NCBI GenBank assembly: GCA_015057705.1
Contig: SVDU01000001.1
Location: 124,001-188,000 of the forward strand
DNA length: 64,000 nucleotides
Source: Paenibacillaceae bacterium
GTDB taxonomy: Bacteria; Bacillota; Clostridia; Lachnospirales; Lachnospiraceae
Direction: 5' to 3'
Below are positions 23,210-32,154 of the stretch, one piece after another. The notes beneath the pieces were generated by a model. It saw only the letters and a list, made by a program, of their open reading frames with translations, was not told where the DNA came from and did no database searches. The translations under genes were made by a program, and so were the position numbers. How positions within the stretch are numbered: the stretch's first letter is position 1; each line of letters begins with the position of its first letter.

Positions 23210-23443
23210 ATGGTGTCTGAAGTGAGAAAGATCAAGCATACATTTTCCACGGTAGAGGAGCTGGTGGCTTTTGTGGTAAAGGCGGAACGGTGCAATTTTG
23301 AAATAAAAGTCTTTTCCAACCATCTGGTGATTGACGGGAAATCACTGATGGGAGTTATGATTATCGGAATTGGAATACAGGTGGAGATCGTCTGTTATAA
23401 TGAAGCATTTTGCCCAGAACAGTTATTGGATTATGTAGCGTGA
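23210..23443 (+). CDS. HPr-fold protein lacking the phosphocarrier histidine
   Basis: 77 residues. FEIKV, then DGKSLMGVMIIGIGIQVEIV, matches strands and helix of HPr around the regulatory Ser46 (here Ser45 in GKSLMG). The segment that should carry GLHARP reads STVEEL, so the phosphorylated His15 and its Arg are absent (Thr14, Glu16). It therefore cannot carry PEP-derived phosphate, but could be a Crh-like regulator modified at Ser or a structural relative. It has its own strong terminator. Start at the ATG at 23210 has only a modest GAAAG site. Confidence 0.7.
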   Translation: MVSEVRKIKHTFSTVEELVAFVVKAERCNFEIKVFSNHLVIDGKSLMGVMIIGIGIQVEIVCYNEAFCPEQLLDYVA

Positions 23444-23458
23444 ACAGAATAAAACATA

Positions 23459-23511
23459 AAAAGAAGCCGGTCTTTTTCCCCACCAGGGCAGGAAAGAGAC
23501 CGGCTTCTTAT
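23459..23511 (+). terminator. Terminator after HPr-like gene
   Basis: AAGAAGCCGGTCT and AGACCGGCTTCTT form a perfect 13-bp stem with a 23-base loop; the T tract after it is modest. Confidence 0.8.
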
Positions 23512-23636
23512 TCTGTTATTATCAGTGGTAAATTTCTACTCCCCGGTTTTTTCCTTGCAATCAGCAATTTCAGGAGCTATAATTTTAAACTGTATGTTAA
23601 TAAACAAATAAAAAATGATTTACAGGAGGAAGATTG

Positions 23637-25232
23637 ATGCAGACCGAAGGTCATACGGCACAAAAGACAATTAACCGTTACCGCAGTTTTCGTTATGAAT
23701 TGATACTGGAAGGAATTTTAACAGGAGCCATAGCAGGTTCCGTAGTTGTTTTTTTTCGATATCTGCTCAGCCATGGAGATGAACTGCTCAAATGGGTACT
23801 GAATACAGTGAAGGGGAAACCGGTATTGACTGGGATCTGGTTTCTGGCTCTTACTGTGGGTGCTTTATTTGTAGCCTTTTTGTTAAAGTGGGAGTCTTTC
23901 ATTTCCGGAAGCGGAATTCCCCAGGTAGAAGGGGAAATGATTGGTGAGCTGGATCCCTGTTGGTGGAAAACCCTTGCTGCAAAGTTAGCGGGCGGGCTGG
24001 TATCTCTTGGCTTTGGTCTTTCACTTGGACGAGAGGGTCCAAGTATTCAGCTTGGAGCCATGACAGCAAAAGGTATTTCCCGAATTTCAAAAAGATCTAA
24101 AACAGAAGAGAAGCTTTTAATCACATGCGGAGCCAGTGCAGGTCTTTCCGCTGCATTCAATGCACCTATTGCGGGAGTCTTATTCTCCCTGGAAGAGATA
24201 CATAAACATTTTTCACCGGAAATTCTCTTATCTACCATGGCAGCCTCCATCACTGCAGATTTCGTTTCCCGGAATGTATTTGGTTTAAAACCGGTATTTG
24301 ATCTTCAGATCACCAAAATGATTCCTCTTAATTGCTACGGATATGTGATCGCATTTGGAGTGATTATCGGAGCAATGGGTGTGGTATATAATACAACACT
24401 TTCTAAGACCCAGGATCTGTATCAGAAAATTCCAAATCAATTTGTAAGGTTAATGATACCGTTTTTATTAGCAGGAGTGTTCGGACTGTATTATCCGGCG
24501 GTACTGGGCGGCGGTCATTCACTGGTAGAGGTACTGACCTCAGGTGAGATGATGCTTGGAGCGTTGTGTGTTTTACTGATCTTGAAATTTGCTTTTTCTC
24601 TTTTAAGTTTTGGGTCAGGTGCACCGGGCGGTATCTTTCTGCCGCTCCTGGTGCTTGGCGCAGTAATCGGAAGTATCTATTGCAGTGCAGTAGGAATCAT
24701 GACAGATTCCCTTCAGGGTCTTTTGGGAAATTTCATTATACTTGGCATGGCAGGTTATTTCTCCGCCATTGTGAGAGCACCCATTACCGGTATTATTCTA
24801 ATCAGCGAAATGACTGGAAGCTTTACCCATTTACTTGCTCTTTCCCTTGTATCCCTGATCGCTTATGTAATCCCCGATATGGTACGCTGCGCGCCTGTTT
24901 ACGACCAGCTGCTTCACCGGCTTTTACGAAAATTAAATCCTGACAGAGAAACTTCCCTCACCGGAGAAAAGGTGCTGGTGGAAGGGATGATTTTTCATGG
25001 CAGCGAAGCAGAAGGAAAGAAAGTTTCCGAAATCCAGTGGCCACGTACCTGTCTTCTTATTTCTCTATTAAGGGGAGAAGCTGAGTTCGTTCCCAGAGGA
25101 GAAACAAAGTTCCTGGCAGGAGATAAAATGGTTATTCTCTGTGATGAGTCAGCTCAGGGAAAGCTTCATGAAGTCCTGTTAAATGTGTGTGAAACTGTCA
25201 AAATGGAATCGGTAATCCGATCACATTCCTGA
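23637..25232 (+). CDS. clcA: CLC-type chloride/proton antiporter with RCK_C domain
   Basis: 531 residues. CLC signature motifs GSGIPQVEG, GREGPSIQLG (gating Glu) and GSGAPGGIFLPLL are all intact. A Glu in FSLEEIHKHF at the position of the internal proton Glu suggests an antiporter rather than a channel. The final 85 residues form a TrkA_C/RCK_C ligand-binding domain. The ATG at 23637 has AGGAGG seven bases ahead. It may help with acid stress or fluoride; no fluoride riboswitch was seen. A terminator precedes it, so it is probably monocistronic. Confidence 0.93.
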   Translation: MQTEGHTAQKTINRYRSFRYELILEGILTGAIAGSVVVFFRYLLSHGDELLKWVLNTVKGKPVLTGIWFLALTVGALFVAFLLKWESFISGSGIPQVEGEMIGELDPCWWKTLAAKLAGGLVSLGFGLSLGREGPSIQLGAMTAKGISRISKRSKTEEKLLITCGASAGLSAAFNAPIAGVLFSLEEIHKHFSPEILLSTMAASITADFVSRNVFGLKPVFDLQITKMIPLNCYGYVIAFGVIIGAMGVVYNTTLSKTQDLYQKIPNQFVRLMIPFLLAGVFGLYYPAVLGGGHSLVEVLTSGEMMLGALCVLLILKFAFSLLSFGSGAPGGIFLPLLVLGAVIGSIYCSAVGIMTDSLQGLLGNFIILGMAGYFSAIVRAPITGIILISEMTGSFTHLLALSLVSLIAYVIPDMVRCAPVYDQLLHRLLRKLNPDRETSLTGEKVLVEGMIFHGSEAEGKKVSEIQWPRTCLLISLLRGEAEFVPRGETKFLAGDKMVILCDESAQGKLHEVLLNVCETVKMESVIRSHS

Positions 25233-25241
25233 CATTTTGGT

Positions 25242-25271
25242 TGACTTTTTCTTTGGAAAAGACGTAAACTG
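25242..25271 (+). promoter_or_regulatory. Possible promoter for amidase-yesN-yesM unit
   Basis: TTGACT (25242-25247), 18 bases, TAAACT (25266-25271); 28 bases before the amidase start. Match is moderate. Confidence 0.4.
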
Positions 25272-25299
25272 GTAGAAAAGGCAGTCAGGAGTTTGAGCC

Positions 25300-26031
25300 A
25301 TGAATAATCAGACAAAAGATAGAATGGATGAACTGGAACGCCGGCGCAGGTCAAGAGAACGCCGGTATAAGCAAAAGAAAAAGAAGAAAAAAAGAGCATT
25401 CTTTTACATATTTCTGCGGTTTCTCATATGGACCGGATTGTTAGCCTGCGTTTTATGGGGATTAATTTCTCTTTTTGGAAGAAACTATGTGGATATCAGA
25501 TCCATTACCATGCCAGATTACGTTCAGCAGGACTTCCTGGAATTCAATCCTTATTCAAGACCGGGTACTAAGATGAAACGGATTAACGGAATTGTGATTC
25601 ACTATGTAGCCAACCCCGGTACAACTGCCAAGCAGAACCGGGATTATTTTGCCAGATTAAAGGATCAGACAGGGGTGAAAAAGATCTCGGCAAGCAGTCA
25701 CTTTATCATCGGCCTGGAAGGGGAAATTCTTCAGGAAATCCCCATCTACGAAGTGGCCTATGCAACCTCAAAGGAGAAAAATAAGGATACGGTTTCCATA
25801 GAATGCTGTCATCCCGATGAAACCGGTAAATTTAATGACCAGACTTATGCTTCTTTAGTGAAATTTACGGCTCTTTTGTGCAAAGAACTGGGATTGACGG
25901 AAAAAGATGTAATCCGGCATTATGATGCCACCGGTAAAGATTGTCCTAGATATTTTGTGGCCCATGAAGATGCATGGAAGCAGTTCTTACAAGATGTAAA
26001 AACAGAGAGAAAGGGTATCAAAGAGGAGTAA
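25300..26031 (+). CDS. Membrane-anchored N-acetylmuramoyl-L-alanine amidase (Amidase_2)
   Basis: 243 residues. A very basic N-terminus (RRRRSRERRYKQKKKKKKR, about 14-32) precedes one membrane span (about 34-56), then an amidase_2/PGRP domain (about 90-240). Zinc ligands are the His in GIVIHYV, the His in VIRHYDATG and the Cys in GKDCPRYF; the Glu of VSIECCH is probably catalytic. It cleaves the amide between muramic acid and the stem peptide outside the membrane. It precedes yesN by 24 bases and may be cotranscribed. Confidence 0.9.
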   Translation: MNNQTKDRMDELERRRRSRERRYKQKKKKKKRAFFYIFLRFLIWTGLLACVLWGLISLFGRNYVDIRSITMPDYVQQDFLEFNPYSRPGTKMKRINGIVIHYVANPGTTAKQNRDYFARLKDQTGVKKISASSHFIIGLEGEILQEIPIYEVAYATSKEKNKDTVSIECCHPDETGKFNDQTYASLVKFTALLCKELGLTEKDVIRHYDATGKDCPRYFVAHEDAWKQFLQDVKTERKGIKEE

Positions 26032-26055
26032 AACTACAGGCAATGGGGGATTGCA

Positions 26056-26886
26056 ATGTACCGATTATTGATTGTTGACGATGAAGCCATTATCAGACAG
26101 GGACTTGGTATGCTGCCCTGGAAGGATAATGAGATTGAGGTTGTGGGGATTTTAAAAGACGGCATTGAGGCGGAAGAGTGGATCGACAGTCAGGTGATCG
26201 ATATATTACTTACTGACATCCGAATGCCGGGGCTATCTGGAATCGAACTGGCAAAACGTACCCTGCAGAATTATCCGGATGCAAAAGTGATTCTTCTGAC
26301 GGGATACGGTGAATTTGAATACGCAAGGGAAGCAATTTCACTTGGGGTATCTGACTATATCTTAAAGCCCTCAACACCAGACGAAATTATGGCATGTGTA
26401 AAGAATGCATGTGAAAAATTTAATCAGGAAAAAAAGACGAAAATAAAGCTGGAGGAGCTGGAATCAAAAATTCAGGGATATTCTGCTCTTGTTAAGCCTG
26501 CAGAAGAGATTCTGGAAGCAGAAGAAGAGCGGATCGGGAAAATCATAAAATATATCTATGAAAATTATGACAGGGAGTTAAGTTTATCCGTTCTTTCAGA
26601 AGAATTTCACTTTACCACTGTTTATATGAGCCATTATATAAAAAAAGAAACAGGATATACATTTCTTGAGATTCTCACTTCCGTGAGGATGTATTATGCC
26701 GCAAAATATCTTACGGAAACCAAGCTGAAAAACGGAGAGATCTGCAGTAAAATCGGTATCTCAGATGAACGGTATTTCGGACAGATATTTAAGAAGAACT
26801 ATGGCATGACACCGTATGAATACCGGAAATCAGGAAGCCATGCAGTCAATCCCTTTCAGAAATTTACGGAGACAGCCCAGTTATGA
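26056..26886 (+). CDS. YesN-type AraC response regulator
   Basis: 276 residues. Receiver domain 1-120 with acceptor Asp54 (LLTDIRMPG) and the usual DD at residues 8-9; C-terminal double AraC helix-turn-helix (about 172-268, ending GMTPYEYRK). It pairs with the following YesM kinase (four-base overlap) and is expected to activate the ABC importer and glycosidase genes downstream. GGGGGATTGCA stands before the ATG. Confidence 0.93.
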   Translation: MYRLLIVDDEAIIRQGLGMLPWKDNEIEVVGILKDGIEAEEWIDSQVIDILLTDIRMPGLSGIELAKRTLQNYPDAKVILLTGYGEFEYAREAISLGVSDYILKPSTPDEIMACVKNACEKFNQEKKTKIKLEELESKIQGYSALVKPAEEILEAEEERIGKIIKYIYENYDRELSLSVLSEEFHFTTVYMSHYIKKETGYTFLEILTSVRMYYAAKYLTETKLKNGEICSKIGISDERYFGQIFKKNYGMTPYEYRKSGSHAVNPFQKFTETAQL

Positions 26887-28622
26887 AAAGATGGTATCGT
26901 AAACTAAATTTCCACAGTAAGCTGATGTTTCTTTTTCTCACTCTGATACTTGTGCCTGTTATTTTTCTTTCTTTTTTGGAATTTTCCTATGCAAGAAGAA
27001 TTCTGGCTGATAAAACAAATGATTACTTAAAAAATCTTGGATCAGTCACACTTTCAAAAATTGAAAGCACAGTGACTGCTATGGAAAATGTTGCTTTTTA
27101 TATTAATGGAAATGATACCATACAAAGTTCTTTAAAGTCAGAACAGGAGCTGGCAGACGACAGACTGGCTTATTACCGTCTCCACAGCAATATCCGGGAA
27201 ATCCTTTCTTCCTATGCTCTGCTGCGGCAGGAGATTAACGCAATCAGCATACGGTCTGACTCAGACAGAGAGTACACCTATACGAAAATACGCAGCGGGA
27301 CTCCCCTGGATATCAGGGAATATATCCGGGATGAGAATCAGTACTGGGAAGTAAAAAACGGTCATATTGTGCTGATGAAAAAGCTGTATGGATTTCCCTC
27401 TAAAAAGTCTCTTGGATATGTTGCGCTGGATGTAAATGAAAAAAGTTTATATGATATTATTTCTGATATCGATCTGTCCCAGACAGGCAATGTTTTTCTC
27501 GTCAATGAGGAAGGGCGTATTCTGGCTGCCAGTTCCAAGGAGCTTTCCGGAGAAGTGTTGAAAGAACCTTATATTAACTGCTTCGGGGAGAAGGAAGCAT
27601 TCTACCGGGATGTAAAAATCGGGGATCAAAATTACAGCATTTATAACAGTGCCCCTATCTCAAATGGCTGGCACATGATGCTTGCCATACCAAGAGATTA
27701 TTACCTGCGGGATGTGACAAAACTAAAGAACATCGTCATACTGGTCACCGCCATAACGGCTTGTATGGCAGCCCTCATCTCTGCCCTGGTATCCAGGAAT
27801 ATGACAAAACCGCTTCGGGAGCTGACAAAGGCCATGGAGAATTTCGGTCAGGGAGATTTCAATATAAACTGCGAAGTTAATTCCGAAGATGAGATCGGAC
27901 GGCTGAGCCATACCTTTAATCAGATGGTAAACGATATGAACAGTCTGGTCAGTACGGTCTATGAGCAGAAGGTAATGAAACAGGAAGCCCAGATGAAATC
28001 TCTGCAGATGCAGATTAATCCTCATTTTCTTTATAATACCCTGGACACCATTAACTGGATGGCGCGAATACGTCACGCAGATGATATCGGGGATATGGTG
28101 GCAGCCCTGGGCAATATGATGCGTTATTCTCTGGAAAAGAAGTCATTTGTCCGTATTCGGGAAGAGGTTAAGAATTTAGAGGACTATCTGGCGATTCAGA
28201 ATTACCGTTACCAGGATAAGATGGAGGCAGTCATTAAAATTGATGAGAGCCTGATGGATCTTTCTATCCCCCGCCTTTTAATACAGCCTATTCTGGAAAA
28301 TGCCATCGTACATGGAATTGAAGAAAAGCTGGACAAAGGGCATATTGTGATTGCAGCCTGGCTGGAGGGTGATGATTTGTATATTCAGGTGGAAGATGAC
28401 GGTGTGGGAATGACGGAAGAAGCCATTTCCCAGATCCTGTCAGAGGATTACTCCATGAAAAAGAGAGGTCATACTTCCATTGGAGTTGTCAATGTCAATC
28501 GCAGAATCCAGATGATTTACGGTCAGGATTATGGTCTTCTGATACAAAGTGTATTGGGAGCCGGAACCAGAATGACCATACACATTCCGGCTGTTTTAAA
28601 AGAGCAAAATGAAATAAAATAA
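26883..28622 (+). CDS. YesM-type sensor histidine kinase
   Basis: 579 residues. TM1 at about 13-33, an extracellular Cache-like sensor (35-280), TM2 (about 282-302), HAMP (303-355), His_kinase domain with NPHFLYNTLDTI (the phospho-acceptor His) and HATPase (about 465-575, DDGVGM). It overlaps the YesN start region by four bases. YesM kinases usually sense sugars bound to the solute-binding protein or directly. A terminator follows. Confidence 0.93.
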   Translation: MKRWYRKLNFHSKLMFLFLTLILVPVIFLSFLEFSYARRILADKTNDYLKNLGSVTLSKIESTVTAMENVAFYINGNDTIQSSLKSEQELADDRLAYYRLHSNIREILSSYALLRQEINAISIRSDSDREYTYTKIRSGTPLDIREYIRDENQYWEVKNGHIVLMKKLYGFPSKKSLGYVALDVNEKSLYDIISDIDLSQTGNVFLVNEEGRILAASSKELSGEVLKEPYINCFGEKEAFYRDVKIGDQNYSIYNSAPISNGWHMMLAIPRDYYLRDVTKLKNIVILVTAITACMAALISALVSRNMTKPLRELTKAMENFGQGDFNINCEVNSEDEIGRLSHTFNQMVNDMNSLVSTVYEQKVMKQEAQMKSLQMQINPHFLYNTLDTINWMARIRHADDIGDMVAALGNMMRYSLEKKSFVRIREEVKNLEDYLAIQNYRYQDKMEAVIKIDESLMDLSIPRLLIQPILENAIVHGIEEKLDKGHIVIAAWLEGDDLYIQVEDDGVGMTEEAISQILSEDYSMKKRGHTSIGVVNVNRRIQMIYGQDYGLLIQSVLGAGTRMTIHIPAVLKEQNEIK

Positions 28623-28635
28623 AGTAAAGCTTATT

Positions 28636-28674
28636 TAAGTCCGGTGGGCATGAAAAATGTCTGCCGGACTTTTA
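28636..28674 (+). terminator. Terminator after yesM
   Basis: AAGTCCGG and CCGGACTT form the outer stem with GGCAT/ATGTC inner pairing, followed by TTTATT. Confidence 0.85.
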
Positions 28675-28741
28675 TTGATCAAAATGATTAATTTTTTAAA
28701 CATTTTCATTAAATTAGTATGTATAAACCATAAGCATAAAT

Positions 28742-28750
28742 TGCTATAAT
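28742..28750 (+). promoter_or_regulatory. Extended -10 promoter for sugar ABC operon
   Basis: TGCTATAAT is a perfect extended -10 (TGNTATAAT) but the -35 region is poor, as expected for an activator-dependent promoter. A TTGCCGTT/AACGGCAG hairpin lies in the leader near 28813-28833, just before the ribosome binding site. Confidence 0.55.
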
Positions 28751-28844
28751 AATGAACAGAAATCAGCGCTGATGGGGAATAATAAGTAATATTGGCAACT
28801 AGAATGATATTTTGCCGTTTTATAACGGCAGATTGGAGAGGGCT

Positions 28845-30206
28845 ATGAAAAAAAGACAAATCGGAATGTTGTTATGCGCGGCGGCAGCAGCCATTGCTTT
28901 AGCAGGATGCGGCAGCGGGAAAACAAAAACGGAGGACACCAAGGCAGGTCAGGAAAGCAGTAAGGAAGCCGGTAAGGAAAGCAGTCAGGCTGCAGCAGGC
29001 GGGGATGTGGTAATCAAGGTATTCTCCAACTTACCAGACCGTACCAGCGGTCAGGGCCTCATTGAGCAGATGCTGTTTGACCAGTACATGGAGAAGAATC
29101 CAAATGTAAAAATCCAGGTGGAAGCGCTGGATGATGAAAGCTATAAAACCAAATTCAAAGCATATGCATCAGGCTCCGATATGCCGGATTTAGTAAATGC
29201 ATGGGGGCAGCCATCATTTCTTGATGAAGTGATTGATGCCGGGCTTCTGGCAGAATTAAATCCTGCAGATTATAAAGATTATGGATTTATCCAGGGTGCT
29301 TTGGACGGATTCAGCAAGGATGGAAAATTATATGGACTTGCAAGAAATACGGATGTAATGGCATTTTATTACAACAAGTCCATGTTTGAAAAATATGGAG
29401 TAAAGGTTCCTGAGACCTATGATGATTTACTGGCAGCTGTTAATACATTCAAGGCAGCAGGCGTGATTCCGGTATCCATGGATGGTTCCGACAAATGGCC
29501 TCTTTCTATCTATATCAATGCATTGTATCAGCAGTATAACGGCAGCTCATCTTCCAAGGAAATCAGAGAGGCAGTAAAAACAGGTAATTATTCCAATGAA
29601 GCATGGACAAAATCTCTGGATCAGCTGAAAAAATCCATTGATGCAGGCATATTCCAGACCGGATTTGAGACAACCGATTATGCCACAAGCATGAATTTAT
29701 TCACCAATGGCCAGGCTGCCATGTATTACATGGGAAGCTGGGAAATGTCCATGGCAACCAATGAAAATATTCCGGTAGAGATCAGAAATAACATCGGTGT
29801 ATTCAACATGCCGGCAGTAGAAGGCGGAAAAGGCACAAAAACCGATCTTACTGCATGGAATGGCGGCGGTCATGCAGTAACAGCCAACTCAAAAGTAAAA
29901 GCGGAAGCCATCAAGCTGTTAAATTATATGTATCAGCCTGAAAACTGGTCCAAACTTTGCTGGGAAAAGGGAGTATGTATGTCAGCCCAGAATTTCTCAC
30001 AGTATTTAACAGGCAAAGAAACTGCGCTGCAGCTTGAGTTTGTAGATAAGGTAAATCACGCAACAAGCATTTCCGGAGTAACATTTAACGATCTGGGAAC
30101 CAACCAGTTTAAAACAGTCAGTGAGGATGCCTCTGTTGAATTTGCCATCGGTCAGCTTACAGCAAAGGATTTTACGGATAAACTGGCAGGTGCAATGAAG
30201 AAATAG
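28845..30206 (+). CDS. Sugar ABC transporter solute-binding lipoprotein
   Basis: 453 residues from the ATG at 28845 (GGAGAGGG upstream). Signal peptide with lipobox LAGC near residue 24, a Lys/Ser/Glu linker, then an SBP_bac_1 fold (DMPDLVNAWGQPSFLDEV, LYGLARNTDVMAFYYNKSMF, GQAAMYYMGSWE). CUT1-family component that captures oligosaccharides outside the membrane. It is the first gene of the binding protein-permease-permease cluster. No ATPase is encoded here, so it probably uses a shared MsmK-type ATPase elsewhere. Confidence 0.93.
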   Translation: MKKRQIGMLLCAAAAAIALAGCGSGKTKTEDTKAGQESSKEAGKESSQAAAGGDVVIKVFSNLPDRTSGQGLIEQMLFDQYMEKNPNVKIQVEALDDESYKTKFKAYASGSDMPDLVNAWGQPSFLDEVIDAGLLAELNPADYKDYGFIQGALDGFSKDGKLYGLARNTDVMAFYYNKSMFEKYGVKVPETYDDLLAAVNTFKAAGVIPVSMDGSDKWPLSIYINALYQQYNGSSSSKEIREAVKTGNYSNEAWTKSLDQLKKSIDAGIFQTGFETTDYATSMNLFTNGQAAMYYMGSWEMSMATNENIPVEIRNNIGVFNMPAVEGGKGTKTDLTAWNGGGHAVTANSKVKAEAIKLLNYMYQPENWSKLCWEKGVCMSAQNFSQYLTGKETALQLEFVDKVNHATSISGVTFNDLGTNQFKTVSEDASVEFAIGQLTAKDFTDKLAGAMKK

Positions 30207-30223
30207 AACTTAGATTTTCACAT

Positions 30224-30249
30224 AAGGGGGCTGCAGCAACAGCTCCCTT
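30224..30249 (+). terminator. Intercistronic stem-loop between binding protein and permease
   Basis: AAGGGGGCTG and CAGCTCCCTT pair (one mismatch) around CAGCAA, followed by TGTCTT. Such partial terminators or stabilising hairpins often keep binding-protein mRNA in excess over permease mRNA. Confidence 0.7.
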
Positions 30250-30275
30250 TGTCTTACAAAAAGTGAGGAAAAAAT

Positions 30276-31148
30276 ATGCATAAATTATACAGCAACAAGA
30301 AAGTTATCTTAACTTTGATGGCTCCCGGGCTCTTTGTATTTGCAGCTGCCATTCTGGCACCCATTCTTTTAAGTGTGTATTATGGTTTTACCGACTACTC
30401 AGGAATAGGAAAAAGCAGCTTCATCGGACTTGATAACTACAAAACCCTGTTTCAGGACTCCGTATTCTGGACAGCACTTCGCAATTCCCTGTTTTTAGCC
30501 ATTGGCTTCATCTGTATCCAGCATCCTCTTGCCATGCTGACGGCCATTAAGTTAGACCAGCTCCAGGGAAAGGCAGAGGGACTGTTTCGCTGTATTTTCT
30601 TTATCCCAAATGTAATTTCTGTTGCAGTAATCGCCTACCTGTGGAAATTTATCTATAATCCCAACTTCGGTCTGGTTGCAAAGGTGTTAAAGAACATAGG
30701 ATTTACGGGACAGCTTAATCTCTTAGGCTCCGGCAATGCAATCTGGTCAGTTCTGGTAGTCTTAATCTGGCACGGATTTGGCTGGGGTATGCTGATTTAT
30801 TATACAGGTGTTAAAAATATAGATCCTGTTATGTATGAAGCAGCCTCCATTGACGGGGCAAATGGAAGGGATATTTTCTTTCATATCACTCTGCCATTAA
30901 TGAAGCCGGTCATTCAGGTGAATGTGACCATGGCTGTAATTGCAGCATTAAAACAGATGGAGACCGTATATTTACTCACCGCAGGAGGTCCCGGCAATGA
31001 GACCCAGTTTATGGCAAGTTACTTATACAAACAGGCGTTTCAGTCCTATAAATACGGTTATGGAAATTCCATCAGTGTGATGTTTATTGTGATCTGTCTG
31101 ATATCCACTGTTGCACTTAACCGTATATTTGCAGAAAGAGAGGAATAG
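30276..31148 (+). CDS. Sugar ABC permease (UgpA/MalF-like)
   Basis: 290 residues, six membrane spans. The EAA loop near residue 190 reads YEAASIDGANGRDIFFHITL, which contacts the ATPase. CUT1 permease, partner of the next gene. GAGGAAAAAAT precedes the ATG at 30276. Cotranscribed with the binding protein. Confidence 0.93.
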   Translation: MHKLYSNKKVILTLMAPGLFVFAAAILAPILLSVYYGFTDYSGIGKSSFIGLDNYKTLFQDSVFWTALRNSLFLAIGFICIQHPLAMLTAIKLDQLQGKAEGLFRCIFFIPNVISVAVIAYLWKFIYNPNFGLVAKVLKNIGFTGQLNLLGSGNAIWSVLVVLIWHGFGWGMLIYYTGVKNIDPVMYEAASIDGANGRDIFFHITLPLMKPVIQVNVTMAVIAALKQMETVYLLTAGGPGNETQFMASYLYKQAFQSYKYGYGNSISVMFIVICLISTVALNRIFAEREE

Positions 31149-31152
31149 TCAA

Positions 31153-32004
31153 ATGGATAAATCAGCGATAGCAACAACCAGAAATAATCCGGGAAGAGTG
31201 CTGACCATCACGGTTATGACGATCATAGCCGGAATTCAGATGTTTCCGTTAATCTGGCTGATTGACTTTTCTCTTTGCAATAGCAATGAGCTGTTTACAA
31301 ATGGAATTCTGGTATGGCCGAAAAAAATTCAGTGGGTAAATTATGTTCTGGCTTTTACAAACGGAAATTTTCTCCATTATTTGAAAAACAGCCTGTTAAT
31401 CAATACACTGGCAGTGGTACTGGTTCTGATTATCTCCATTATGGCGGCATTTGCCTGCAGCAGAATGGAGTGGAAATTAAAGCACGCAGCCTCCATTTTA
31501 ATGGTTATGGGTATGATGATTCCGGTCCATGCAACCCTGCTTCCCAATTACGTAATTTATGACAAGCTGGGGATTACAGATACCATATGGGCACTGCTCA
31601 TTCCCTATGTTGCATTTTCCCTGCCTCAGGGCTTTTTCCTCACTACCAGTTTTATGAGTTCCATCCCAAAGGAGCTGGAAGAGGCTGCTTTAATTGATGG
31701 CTGTGGAATTTACCGCATCCTCACCATCATTATTTTTCCACTTATGAAATCCTCAATTGTTACAGTTTCAATTATGACCTATTTAAACAACTGGAATGAA
31801 TTTATGCTGGCAATTACCTATTTAAGCAGTAAAAAATGGAAGACCCTCCCCTTTGCTATTCTGGAATTTACAGGGCAGTATTCATCCAACTACGCAGTTC
31901 AGTTTGCGGTAATGGCTTTATCTGCAGCACCTGCATTAATTATTTATATAATTTTAAATAAGCACATTACAAAAGGGGTAGCACTTGGCGCAGTCAAGGG
32001 TTAA
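31153..32004 (+). CDS. Sugar ABC permease (MalG-like)
   Basis: 283 residues from the ATG at 31153 (GAGAGGAATAG upstream), six spans. EAA loop ELEEAALIDGCGIYRILTII; C-terminal ITKGVALGAVKG is the typical MalG ending. It starts four bases after the previous gene's stop. An IS110 element follows and separates it from the GH30 gene that presumably belonged to the same locus. Confidence 0.93.
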   Translation: MDKSAIATTRNNPGRVLTITVMTIIAGIQMFPLIWLIDFSLCNSNELFTNGILVWPKKIQWVNYVLAFTNGNFLHYLKNSLLINTLAVVLVLIISIMAAFACSRMEWKLKHAASILMVMGMMIPVHATLLPNYVIYDKLGITDTIWALLIPYVAFSLPQGFFLTTSFMSSIPKELEEAALIDGCGIYRILTIIIFPLMKSSIVTVSIMTYLNNWNEFMLAITYLSSKKWKTLPFAILEFTGQYSSNYAVQFAVMALSAAPALIIYIILNKHITKGVALGAVKG

Positions 32005-32154
32005 AAAAGTCCAGCTAAGTAATGTCAATGGTAAGTTAAAAAATATTTGATATTTACTAAATTTATAAAAGGGTAACTTTAATAAGCCTTTTGAGTGCAT
32101 CTCAAAAAACGAAGGTTATGGATTTGCTTTATGCAGCCTTATCGCATTTAGCTT

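Noticed and set aside
28812..28844. Longer N-terminus of the sugar-binding lipoprotein
   Set aside because: It would place 11 residues before the signal peptide and run through the leader hairpin; the ATG at 28845 has the ribosome binding site.
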